Notes: generated by a model from the letters alone, not told the origin. A stretch of 64,000 nucleotides of DNA from Lota lota (GCA_026745465.1 JACYXH010000363.1:3800001-3864000), one strand, 5' to 3'; numbered from the stretch's first letter, positions 1-18,732 are shown. Numbers and translations: made by a program.

Positions 1-930
1 TGGTCTGGCCCCCTTCTCGTTCAGACAGATTTACAGCCGACCTGGCCCGGGTTGTGTCAATCACAACCGTTAATCTAAGATGGGACGGGTTTGATACAAT
101 GATGTGAGGAGCACCGTTGAAGCATTTTCAACATTAAACAACCAAGATGGCTGCCGTGGTTTTGGAACGGTCTGTTGAATCTGCTATCGCGACAGTAATA
201 AACAAAATGGACAGTATATGTTTCGATAACAATCGACTGCACTTTAAGCTTTTGTTGTTAAACAAATATAATTACCGTACTTCCGAAATGATTTGGTCAA
301 AGTAAAATTTACCAACTGTCACTCAGCGTTACATAACGCATTTTGTTGCACTGACATGCATATCATCCAGAGGCATTTTGGTCTGCACCCCTCTTGCAAA
401 TCTAAATAAACTGAGAGGTTTCAGACTAATACACATTCTGAAATTGGTCTGACGATGTCAGGCTACACGTCTACAACACAGACCCTGACATTTTCTTTGG
501 AATGGATATGTAATCTGTATTAGTATTCCCACAAATCAGATTTTAGATTAATATCTACAATTTGATGGCCAACTAGCTGAAATCTTGGTAAATGGGGTGA
601 GGTGTTGCATAATTGGCTATTAACAGCGAACACAAAATCTACCAGGAGTAGTTAGCTGTTAAAAAGTGTCTGCAAAGGTAGAAATACACTTCAAAATCCC
701 CTGCAGAATGGTTCATACACTCGCTCAAATCAGTTTCTCTTCAGTAGAATATCTCGGTAACAAAACAGGGAACAAGGTAGTAACGTCGCCAATTGCAGTT
801 TTTGGTTTCCAGCCAGGCTCTGTGCCGTGTCCCCCAGAGGTTCTGCTGTAACATATCAGGACTGCTGGATTGGAGATGAGTGTATTGATGGCAGTCCTGG
901 TATATGATGTGGCTCCGTGATTTGTTCCAG
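1..930 (+). other. atxn7 intron (partial)
   Basis: This is AT-rich sequence without a supportable exon. It ends in the acceptor AG at 929-930, which precedes the large serine-rich exon. In the reading frame of that exon, a stop codon at 905-907 rules out extending the coding sequence further upstream. The earlier atxn7 exons (polyglutamine region, zinc finger and SCA7 domain in the family) lie outside the window. Confidence 0.6.
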
Positions 931-2135
931 GAAAATCCCAATGGCCTTGGAGAACTCCTCTTCCTCCTCCGTCACACCCGCCCTTCGGACAAGCACAAAC
1001 TCCCACGGTAGCACTTCCTCCTCCTCGGGCTTCCTGAGCCCCTCCGGCACGCAGCCGCCCTACGGCCAATCGTACGAGGGCAGGTCGGCGCTCTCCTACG
1101 GTACCACGCTGAACGCCCGCGCCTCGCCGCAGAGCGGGGCCGAGCACCCGGCCTACGGCACCACGCAGGCCCGACAAGTGTCTTCGTTGCCGCAGATGCC
1201 TTCAGCCCACTCCTCCTCCCCTTTGGCGCCTCCCCCCGTCTCAGGCCGGGCGTTCAAGTCCCGCTCCTCCTCTTCCTCCGGCGGCAACGGCGGCGCCGGC
1301 AAGGCGGCGTCCTTCAGGCCCAGAGAGAGCTCGTCGGGCTCCTCCTCCTCCACGCCCGTCATGCCCAGCTCCCTTGGCGGGGGCACGGGGCGGGGGGGTC
1401 AACAGCATCAGTAGCAATGCTAGCTTCAGCTCGGGGAAGAAGAGGAAGAACAGCTCCTTCCTCGCCTCTTCCCACGGCCCCTCCTCCGACTCCTCCTCGT
1501 CGAACGCCAACTACTCCTCCTCCTCCACCTCCTTTAAGAAAAACTGTGCCAACGCCCAGGGCAGCTCAGGTAGCACCTACCACCACGGCTCGTTGGCTCT
1601 CTCCTCCTCCGCGTCGCACAGCGGCGTCCACAGCATGGGACTGAACTGTGGCCCCACGGTGCGCACCAACTCCCTCAGCCTGAAGGCGGAGCCCAGCGGG
1701 GGACCCGCAGGAGGCTCCTCCTCGGGGCCCTCGCCTCGAGGCCCCCCGTCAGGTAGCCCTGCAGAGTCCATCAAGCGCATGAGCGTGGTGATGAACAGCA
1801 GCGACTCCACGCTGTCGCTGGGGCCCTTCGTCCACCACCACCACCACCACCACCACCACCAGTCCTCCTCGGAGCACCACACCGGCTTCGGCCACCACAC
1901 GGCCGACGGCCGCCTAGACGGCAAGAAGCGCAAGAGCTCCCCGGCCTCAAGCGGCGGCGGTGGTGGTGGTGGCGGCGGCGGGGTCGGAGGCCTGGGCGTT
2001 CCCGGAGGTGGAGCTGGTGGAGGCCCGGGCAGAACCAAGGTGGCCAAGTCTCCCGCCATTAACAACATCCACGGGAAGCACGGCCGCAGTGTGGCGGGCG
2101 CCCCGGGGCTACCCAACAACTCTCACCTCCATCAG
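931..2135 (+). CDS. atxn7: atxn7 penultimate coding exon
   Basis: The acceptor is TTGTTCCAG at 922-930 and the donor CATCAG|GTGGG is at 2135/2136. Reading starts in one frame (AAA at 932) and must move by one base at the G-run 1392-1398 to stay open to the donor. If the intron were retained, translation would run on to a stop at 2211-2213, giving a different tail. Confidence 0.85.
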
Positions 2136-2696
2136 GTGGGTTCCTCTGCTGATGGCCGCAGGACATCGTTAGCAGTAGACTGCTTGGGTTCCTCCTGCAG
2201 TTCTAGCTCATAGTGGTATAGTTGTATAGATCAATGCTCTGGTCCAAGGGCACACTGGGGCTTACACCAAAAGGAATTTCAATGTTTTTATGTCCTTTAT
2301 TGGCCCAAGGAGTGCATTCGTTTTTTTTTATGTTGCAATTATATCAAACAATGAATAGCATTTTGGCCCAATTAGATTTAAATACAATCTTAAGGTTATG
2401 GCTCTTCAGTGGCCAGAGCTATATCTTCATCAGCGCTCCTTATTGCCTTGCAAATAACAAAACAGTCAGATCACACAAACACAAATCACTCAGGATTTCT
2501 CCCTTGCCAGCTGAACTACAGTATTGTCTCCTACTCTAGCATCTGTTTATGAATATTGTTCATTATATATGAACCCTCATGTGATAATAGTTCAAATCCT
2601 GAATAACAATATCAAAGGATCCAAACTAGGAAAGTATGTATTTTTAACTTTTCCTATCTCCTTCTTCCTCTTATGCAGCCGAAGGCCCGCCCCTGA
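931..2696 (+). CDS. atxn7: Ataxin-7, C-terminal part (two last coding exons)
   Basis: Ataxin-7 is a subunit of the deubiquitinase module of the SAGA/STAGA histone acetyltransferase complex in the nucleus. Only its C-terminal tail is here: exon 931-2135 and last exon 2679-2696, joined in phase 0. The diagnostic match to the vertebrate protein is the block SPAESIKRMSVVMNSSDSTL at about 1756-1815, followed by a basic TKVAK segment near 2035 and an ending LHQ-PKARP split exactly at the intron, as I recall for human ATXN7. The region is serine-rich and disordered, with KKRK basic clusters, a nine-histidine run at 1833-1859 and a glycine run near 1952-1985. The frame shifts by one base inside the seven-G run at 1392-1398: codons before it are in one frame and codons after it in another. 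This is either an assembly indel or a real lesion. The identification is secure; the exact 5' exon edge is less so. Confidence 0.9.
2679..2696 (+). CDS. atxn7: atxn7 terminal coding exon (PKARP-stop)
   Basis: A pyrimidine-rich acceptor ending in TTATGCAG at 2671-2678 is followed by five codons (P, K, A, R, P) and TGA at 2694-2696. The same five residues end human ATXN7. The exon is far too short to be found as an open reading frame and was recognised by homology and splice phase. Confidence 0.88.
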   Translation, partial: PKARP

Positions 2697-5600
2697 CAGC
2701 GGTGTCCGGGTTCTATGTATGGAACCGGCAGATGGCGGGGGCGGAGTCCGGAGCAGTCGGCGCTCTGCTTCAGACTGCATGAGGCTTACTAAAAGACAAG
2801 TAAAAAAACGGAACCCAAACAACCCCGCCCCCCCCCCCCCCCCCCCGCAAGTCTCGTAGTTTTACTTTCAGCTTCCCACAATCCTCAGGGTGGAGATGAC
2901 GGAGAGACCGGTGATGTTAACGTAAACCTCAACATTGGCACGGCCATTTTGACACACACCGGTTCTCCCAAAGCCATGTGTGTTGGGAGGGGGGGTGGGA
3001 GAGGAGAGGAGCGGGGAGGAGAGGCGGGGGGCGGGGTCACCTCCTGCCAGCCATTTCAGTGTTGTCTCAGTGTCCTGAGGTCTTCCGCTCCTGGCCGTGG
3101 GAGCAGCAGCAGCAGCAGCAGCGGCAGCGGCGGCAGCCTCCTCTGGGTCTCTGCTCATTGGCTCCCGGTTGGATTTCAGGTTAAGGGGCGCTGGCTGACG
3201 GGAGCGCTGTGAGGCGTGGGGGGGGGGCTGCAAGGTAGCCGGCAGGCCGAATTGCTTCCGTATTTAAAAGTGTGAACGCGTGTGAATGTGTGGGGGTGTG
3301 CGCACACTTGACTGTAGTGACTGTTTTTACTCTGGTCAGATATTTTACTGGACTACTGGAAATATCCAACTATTAACACCCACATCGCCTGATCTCAGAA
3401 GCCTTCGAAGGAGAGGGAGCAGGAGCACCGCGGCGTAAAATGCTGTAGCGGTGGCTACACCCTAGAACACCGGCCCAAAATCACTTTGACGTTTTCTGTT
3501 TGTTCTTAGGGACATTTCAAGTCACTTTGACGTTACGCAGAGTTTAGCCACAGACGAGATGGTAGGGGCGGTTTGAGTCAACTCTTTTTGTTATTCAAAA
3601 ATGATTATGCAAGTGTGACCTGGTTTCATGTTTTCTTACTTTTTCTTTCTTTTACACAGATCTACAAAGAGTCTTTGTAGGTGTGTGACAAAGACAGATA
3701 ATTTTGCATGCAAATGTCAAAGAAGGACACCTGATGTGCCCATTCAAATGTATTCTATATCAGGGGGAAAGCTTGTATTCAAGGACTCTGTTATTTAGTC
3801 TGTTATTGGCTGGAATAGGAGCAGAATCGCTACAACACCCTTTCTCCAACTCTGAATAGCACTAAATGTAGTTGCTTCACATGCAGCGCATCTTCCCAAC
3901 AATATCAGTTTGCATTGGTATTCTCCCTTTGTTTTGGTTTTTGTTTCTCAAAAGGTGGACAACCTTGTGCACACGGTAGTGGTGGCGATGGTTTGTGTGG
4001 AAGACCCAACTACCAAATCAGTGGCTTCTTCAAACGTGAACACGTCGTTCTAAGTAGATGGTTGATTTATATATGTATGTATATAGGGAGGGGTTTGGAT
4101 ATTGTCGCCAAACTATATTTTTGTTACTAACCACTGAATGTGGTGGTTATTTGGTTGAAGCCTCTGTAGCAACAGAAATGTGTACAAAGTCATGGCTGTG
4201 TCTGCTCGTCTTCCTATTATGGTCACATTCGGCCGAGTACAGTGTCGACTCACTTCTTCACTGATCATCAATAACACTATCACTTGTACTTGGTGCCGGT
4301 GTGCCCAGTCTGTAGCCTGGTAAATTTGATTTATCAACAAACATGAGGTACGGTTCAAAAGGTAAAATGGATCATTTTCAGCACAAAAGGAATTCATATT
4401 TAATCAAACAATATATATATTGTAATTAAGACCCCTGGCTGCAGGCATACAAAGTCAAACCCAATCTGCTGTCATTGACTATAATACACTACGTCGCTCT
4501 CATTGGGGAATTATTTTGAAGACCTCTGATGTCTTCAAAATGGAGACATCAGTGGTCTGGAGCCTTTATTATAACCCTGATAGAGATTCCAAGGCATTGA
4601 TATATGTTAGGACTTGGTTAAAAGAGCAATGGCAGTCCACTCTAGAAACTGCCAGCAGGTCTGAAGAACTTCAGGCTGTAGCCTCACCTTCAAATTTCCA
4701 AAACATACTAAAAGCATTTCTTTGATGAACCAATTGTGTTGAGGCTCCTAAAAATGACGCTATTCTAAAAGCCATACCGGTGTTTACCACCTAGCAACAC
4801 ACCGTGTCAAGATTGTCCACCTCTGTAACCACTAATCGTTTGGCTACTGATTTGTCCTTCTTTATGATGAAAACTGGACTGTTCTCCAGCCAGGCTTTAA
4901 ATAGGCAACCCCTAGTCGAAATGGAGCCTAAATATATCGATATTCCCCATTCGTGACAGGATGCAACATGTTGGCAGTGTTAAAATGAGGCTGTGGAGGA
5001 AGGGGGATTCATTGAGATGGCTTTACGGGGGTGTTGAAATGGCCGGGTAAAGCTTGTTTCATTCATTGTCCACTGATGTCAGACAGCATTGTGAGCAGAT
5101 GAAACAAACAAAAAATTCAATCCTACCTAGCTTTTTTTTTTGTAGCCGATGTATCAAAACAAGTATTGAAGTATCCCTATTTGAGAATACATATTTTGTT
5201 AACAAATTGTACATATTGAAATATGTATTTTTGCACAATATTTGTCATTTTTCGTACACATGGATGATTTTTTGGTACAACGGAAAGCCCTTATTTATTG
5301 AGTAAGCAAGAATAAAGTTGATCAGGACTTGCTCATTCGAAGTGGTTCACTGCCAAAATGCAATACGCCTACAAAGCCGAAGCATCTCATGAATCATGTA
5401 CTGGGATCCTCTAAAGGGACAACGGGTGAAGTGTGGCCACTGTAGCATGTGTCTGTATGACCAGGAAACCTTTATTATTGTTCAAGGTCTCATTCACATG
5501 TGCTTTTAGCTGTATGGGTTCTGTTTCTTTTTAGATGTTGCCTATGAATCAACGTGACAAAAGGAAAGAAAATAAGACTTGTGGCACAAATAGCCTGTGA

Positions 5601-6455
5601 TTCTTAAACACCCTGCAGGCCTGAGACTGACCAATTTTGCTAACACTTTTTTTTTAAAGACATATCAGTCCTGATATGTTACACATTGTAAAGATACAAA
5701 GCCGTTGAAAAATTGGCGTAGTAGTCCTTAAAGCAATCATAATTTCAAGGCAGGACAACACGGAAAAAACAAACATTGCTTGCGTCATTGTTGCCAAACA
5801 AGTCGTTTGAATCAGCTTTGAAAGGACATTGTTTGCAGCTTTTTAAAAGATAATATTGACATGAGAAAGTGCCTGAATTTGTCTCACCCTGACTGTTTAA
5901 AAGGACAGTATTTATTTGGGTTAAGTGTAACTTACTTGAATGTTCAGTGTTTAGGAGCTCGCTTATAAAAAGATCTGCCTATTGAACCCTAAACATGATC
6001 AAACCAGAGTTTGTCAGTCGCCCTGTATGAAAACATCAACAACTTTTGAATTATCACTGTTCATGTGACTTCCTTTGAGCCTGATCCTGCAGTTAAGCCA
6101 CTCTAGTTTGTAAGGGTTCTTGTGGAGCGTTCAATCACGTACTGTTTCCAGTATATGGAAACGGCAATGAGGTTTTAGTTTCTTTTTTATAACATCCAAC
6201 ACCATAGACTTGGAATGTGAGTGAGGATACGGCTTACTTTTGGAAGGAAAATGTCCCCATCATTCATTTGTATAAGCGTGAGTTTTTTGTATACATTATC
6301 AAAATCAATTTGATCAGCTGGACTTTTATGTATTGGCTGCTATGTAATTCATGAACAAAATGATAGGCTAGAATTACTTAATATTTAAATAAGATTGTAT
6401 AGTCTATTTGTTTTGTAACAAGTTTATGTAAATAAAATAATTTATACTGCTATTT
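2697..6455 (+). other. atxn7: atxn7 3' untranslated region (inferred)
   Basis: About 3.7 kb without coding potential runs from the stop to a canonical AATAAA at 6431-6436. It holds a C-run near 2827-2846, a short CAG tract near 3104-3122, a perfect 11-bp hairpin at 4513-4541 and three TGTANATA Pumilio-type motifs (4078, 5208, 6427). An earlier AATAAA near 5310 could give a shorter form. The extent is inferred from signals only. Confidence 0.6.
6431..6436 (+). terminator. atxn7 poly(A) signal
   Basis: AATAAA in AT-rich sequence, the last canonical signal before the oppositely oriented psmd6 3' end. A TGTAAATA motif at 6427-6434 overlaps it. Confidence 0.6.
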
Positions 6456-6529
6456 ATATGAAAATCCTGTCTCCGGCTGATTTCTCAAGTGAATGCCAAC
6501 AGATTCATTAAACGGGGTTGAGAAAACAT

Positions 6530-6535
6530 TTTATT
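6530..6535 (-). terminator. psmd6 poly(A) signal
   Basis: TTTATT on the plus strand is AATAAA on the minus strand, 111 bp past the psmd6 stop codon. This implies a very short 3' UTR, tail-to-tail with atxn7. Confidence 0.6.
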
Positions 6536-6645
6536 ATATACATAAAGATCAGCTTTTTCCAAAGTTTGGGTCAAGATAACAAGTTACACAAAATTGACAT
6601 GGGTGCCATTTGCGATGCAGACAAAAGAAGCCACGTGCGTCGGCG

Positions 6646-9529
<2,884 letters not shown>

Positions 9530-9967
9530 TTTTAGATTTGTACAAGAAATCCAACAACGTGTTAATGTTATTCAGGTTGTCTTTATGTGCCAGATACAGT
9601 CAAACGTGCAAGCTAACCAACAATGACTACGGAAAACATTGAACGGCTACTTCCGGTGAATGTTGAGTCAACGACGAGAGAGAAGAAGGGTGGGAATATT
9701 TAGGGAATATCCGTAATGACTGCCACCATCTGGTGTGAGTGGGTGTTGACACGTCTGTCTTTCTGTCAAACCTGACAGTTTGACAAAATCATGGTCTATA
9801 GTCCATTCCACTTAAAATGAGAGAGAGAGAGAGAGAGGAGAATGGCTGTGAGAATTTCTAACGCAAAGTTACTGGTTGACTTATCTTTTGGTTTGTCAAA
9901 AAAGTAACCATAGCCAGGCTTTTTCCAGCGGGTTCCAGCCAACTAAAACACATCCCACAAAGGAAAA
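9530..9967. promoter_or_regulatory. Head-to-head intergenic spacer, candidate bidirectional promoter
   Basis: 438 bp separate the psmd6 start codon (minus) from the transporter start codon (plus). On the psmd6 side there is an ETS/GABP-type CCGGAAGT (minus strand, 9656-9649) and an AP-1-like TGAGTCA at 9664-9670 inside a near-palindrome. A short GA run lies near 9819-9838. No TATA box is obvious. ETS sites are common in housekeeping promoters such as those of proteasome genes. A shared promoter is an inference from spacing. Confidence 0.45.
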
Positions 9968-14547
<4,580 letters not shown>

Positions 14548-14643
14548 AGTGTTCAGATTGCTTGGAAGCACTAGTTTGTATTTACTAGACTGTTGATAGG
14601 ATTTAAGAATTTGACAGTCCACATTTTTGTTTTATTAAAAGAA

Positions 14644-14649
14644 AATAAA
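14644..14649 (+). terminator. Transporter gene poly(A) signal
   Basis: AATAAA 97 bp after the transporter stop codon, in AT-rich sequence. This implies a short 3' UTR. Confidence 0.6.
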
Positions 14650-14702
14650 TATGTGTATGTTTCTTTTTGTTATCTTCACTGTACTTCAATCTCCATGTAC
14701 TC

Positions 14703-15416
14703 TTTAAATGCTGCTAATGCTGTATACCTATAACAAGACTACAATGGACTAATGCTGTAGGCCTATAACAACACTACAATGTATTAATGCTGTAGGTCTA
14801 TAACAAGAGTATAACGGACTAATGCTGTAGGCCTATAACAAGACTACAATGGACTAATGCTGTAGGCCTATAACAACAATACAATGTATTAATGCTGTAG
14901 GTCTATAACAAGACTACAATGGACTAATGCTGTAATGCTGTAGGCCTATAACAAGACTACAATGGACTAGTGCTGTAGGCCTATAACAAGACTACAATGG
15001 ACTAATGCTGTAATGCTGTAGGCCTATAACAAGACTACAATGGACTAGTGCTGTAGGCCTATAACAAGACTACAATGGACTAATGCTGTAATGCTGTAGG
15101 CCTATAACAAGACTACAATGGACTAATGCTGTAATGCTGTAGGCCTATAACAAGACTACAATGGACTAATGCGGTAGGCCTATAACAAGAGTATAATGGA
15201 CTAATGCTGTAGGCCTATAACAAGACTACAATGGACTAATGCTGTAGGCCTATAACAACACTACAATGTATTAATGCCGTTGGCCTATAACAACACAATG
15301 GATTAATGCTGTAGGTCTATAAGAAGACTACAATGGATTAATTATGTAGGCATATAACAAGAGTACAATGGAGTAATGGTGTGGGCCTATAATAACACTA
15401 CAATGAATGAATGCTG
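14703..15416. repeat. 35-bp minisatellite
   Basis: About 20 tandem copies of a 35-bp unit: CTAATGCTGTAGGCC, TATAACAAGACTACA, ATGGA. Several copies have an extra 9-bp TAATGCTGT duplication, giving 44-bp variants, and others change GACTACAATGG to GAGTATAATGG or CACTACAATGT. It starts about 55 bp downstream of the transporter poly(A) signal. Confidence 0.95.
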
Positions 15417-15521
15417 TACCCACGGCCTACTGCCCCTCTATATCAGCTCCTACAGAGCAGCAAGATGATTTACAGAGGAGGTATAGCAACATTTGACCTT
15501 ACACACACTCACTCTCTCTCG

Positions 15522-15652
<131 letters not shown>

Positions 15653-16124
15653 CTGATGTGTTAGTCAATGTACCCAATGTGTATCTTCTTTTTAGGGTTG
15701 TCAAAAATACATACATGTATTTGTATCTGGGTTTGCACACTGCACTATACATTATATATCTGGTGAAGCCAGCATAGATTAGGCGATTGTCATTGTTTAA
15801 TTGTAGTGGCCGAAGCGGAGCAGCAGATGGCGCAGTCAGCTATCAGCTCTATCAAATCCCCGACGACATCCAATATTGCTTCAGCACGTTCAAGAATTTA
15901 ACACAATAAACAGAGAGTATTTGTCTGTTGTATGTATGGCTTTAATGTAGACTATAATGTATGGTAATGACTTAATTCGTTTTGTATTAGCTTATTGACG
16001 ATAGATTTATATAATGACGTGTAGGCCTTTGCTTAATTAATATTCAAGACACTGTACAGCTCCTACAAATAAACACATGTTGGCCACTGAAAAGGAGAAA
16101 CAGGTGACCTTCTCAAGAGAAGAG

Positions 16125-16260
16125 ACCATCTGAGATGGCTCATTTGGTAAATAATGTTACCTCATTGGCATGAAGTTGTGTGTTCAAGCCTAGAAAAGTA
16201 AAGTTATATTTGAGATTTCCTTATTTATTATCATAGGTAGGCCTACTAGTTAGGAGTTGC
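16125..16260 (+). mobile_element. Possible tRNA-derived SINE head
   Basis: GATGGCTCATTTGGT resembles an A box, and GTGTTCAAGCCT about 45 bp further resembles a B box, in the arrangement of a tRNA head. The body and tail are not recognisable. Confidence 0.35.
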
Positions 16261-16599
16261 AAGGGGTTCGTCTATTTTCTTTGTTTTGTGTGTTCGACTC
16301 TAAGCAGGACTCAAGGATAGGTTCAAATGGCATTAATAAGTTCAAATGTCTTATTAGTCTGTTAATCTTATCCATAAAGGTAATCAGTTAGCTGTATAAG
16401 TATCCTACACATGCACTGTACAAAAAGTGTTGTGTTGTACTATACAAAATATAAGAAGTTGAACATTAAACAAAGCTACAACTTACTTGCTAGTTTTGTG
16501 GCTAGTGTGTTTCAGTTAAAGGTGTTCAGTTCAATCCCCAATGTACTCACTAATCTTACTGGATTCTACGCATTAACTTGATTTGAAAAGAAAACATTA

Positions 16600-16850
16600 A
16601 GATAAATAACAATACACTTTATTTTTATAGCACCTTTAAAAACAATGTTTAAAAAGTGTTTTGATATGCACAATATGAGCAAATCACTTTAACATATTCA
16701 GAATAGAGACATGTAACAACAGAAGCAGGGAATGGTTACAGACTAACAGGGGGACAGGTGGAGGGAGAGCAGCAATCAACAAATAAAACAAATACACAAT
16801 AGGATAATGATTAAATAGAATGATAAATCAAATATTAAAGGTTATATTAA
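16600..16850. repeat. Dispersed repeat, copy 1
   Basis: Contains ACACTTTATTTTTATAGCACC and GCACAATATGAGCAAATCAC, then GGAGGGAGAGCAGCAATCAA. The same order of words recurs at 49670-49900, so this is an interspersed element of unknown class, at least 200 bp long. Confidence 0.7.
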
Positions 16851-18228
16851 AAACAATCCTCGTTCTGGGACTGTGGAGCCCGACCTGGGACCGTTCCCCT
16901 TAACCAAACACTAAAACCTGAACCTTACCCTAAAACCAACCCCTACCACCAAACCCTTACCAAACCAACCCCTAAAGCAAACCCAGAACAGAAAATATAT
17001 CCCTCATGGGAAACCCTATCCCAAAAACCAAACCCCTTACCCTTAAACAAACCCCTCAAACCTAACACCCTACCTACAGTAACCCATTTTACAAACCCTA
17101 TTTGTAACACTAACCATATTACTTTTACCAATCATATTACAATTACCTTTATTCTTTTTTTCATATTTGTACTAACTAACTCCTGGAGATGAGGTTTACG
17201 GTTGGCATTCGTTTTAGTTTATTCTAAGAGGTGCGTGTCAGTTCTTTGCCCCATGGCGCCACGAGATGGCGCTACCCTTGTTGAGCCCATCACCTCCTCT
17301 CCTCATCAGTGGCCAACACTTTTATTTGTAACGGTTTTACAGTGTCGTAAAAAATTGAATGAAGCATGCGTACATTTTAAGTGCAGTTAGACACAGAAGA
17401 GTGACATGGTGTTAGCCACGGTGTAACACTAATTATATCAAATAATCTGACCCTTCAATTTCCCAACATGTGTCTAACACCCTATAATAGGCATTATAAT
17501 ATTTATAATATTATTAATATTCACGTTGTGGACTGTGGAGACGATTCGGCCGAAATTGGTATAATCGAAATATCTGTGCTGCCTTATATGTGAGTAAAAT
17601 ATGAAATAATGGCTTTTAGTGTGCAGACGGATTTGGCCACTTTATTGACTTGTCGTGTGTTTCTAGGAATAATCTACTTTGTGTGAGTGGAAACGAATGA
17701 GCCCCAGATGCCAGGGGAATTATCTAGTTAGGTTGCCACCAGAAGCACCACCGAAGGCCATTGCTAATAAACCATGTTTATGTCAACCAAGCCTTACATT
17801 ATTACTGGTGTTGTTGCAAGAGATACATACCTATATTGTTTATAAAGCAAGAGCTGTTATAAGTGATATGTATAAACCATTCCTAATTCAGAATTCTGGT
17901 TGTCATTTCTGTTTGGATTTTCACCATTTCAAATCCCCCTGACCAAGTTAAAGGTTTTCTGTCTCAAATGAAATACATATCTAGGAATGAAGTGTTTAAA
18001 CATAAAGCAAGCACGTGTAATGTAATGACTTAATTTTATAACTATAATAGCTGTCCAGTGTGACCGGCTGAGAAGATGTCCTGATACTGTAATGTTAACA
18101 TTACTGGCCATCTCTACTTCACACAGCTGCTAGCCTTTATTAGGCCCATCCATCAGGCTAACGAAACGATGGTGGAGAAGGTGAGACAACCACAGCATGC
18201 TGTGTCCGCCACTGATTATGTGTGTGTA

Positions 18229-18233
<5 letters not shown>

Positions 18234-18264
<31 letters not shown>
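18234..18264. repeat. (TG)n microsatellite
   Basis: About 30 bp of TG. Confidence 0.9.
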
Positions 18265-18271
<7 letters not shown>

Positions 18272-18731
18272 ATGTAAGAAAGAAATTATGAAGTGACACA
18301 AAAGAGAGACAAGAGTGGCGATGGTGGGTTGGCTGGCAGCAGGTGACGTCTGTGTGTGTGCACGCATGGGAGAGGCAGATAGCGCACGTGCATACTGAAC
18401 AGGGCTAGCTAAATGTGGTGAAATACTACAGGTGGTACACAGATGGGGACCCACTCCAGGGCCCCGGAGCCTATTAATGACTCACTGGAGGGGGGGAGTA
18501 GACATCACAGCGTGGCATCGAGGTACCCAGCATGCCACTCTATCAATTATGGGATGGTTCCCACCCCAGCCGGTTAATCTGCGGATTAGCCCGGACCTTG
18601 GCGAAGTTTTGGCGCACCACTTGTCTCATTAAATAAATGCTGGAAATGTATCAATTGTGTAATTGTGGTTGCGCTGGAGCATAACAGAGAAGGCTCTTTA
18701 GTAGACTCTTTTTAATGGCTGTGGTGGTACG

Positions 18732-18732
<1 letters not shown>

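Noticed and set aside
725-1510. Minus-strand open frames opposite the atxn7 exon
   Set aside because: They are shadows of GC-rich serine codons. The plus strand carries the ataxin-7 homology and splice sites.
2222-2539. Open frame of 105 codons after the atxn7 exon
   Set aside because: It lies in the last intron, AT-rich, with no homology and no matching splice sites.
14703-15416. Possible CRISPR array
   Set aside because: Units are contiguous 35-bp tandem copies without unique spacers, in a vertebrate gene context. It is a minisatellite.
16943-17131. Open frame in the C/A-rich block
   Set aside because: It is low-complexity sequence without stops by composition.
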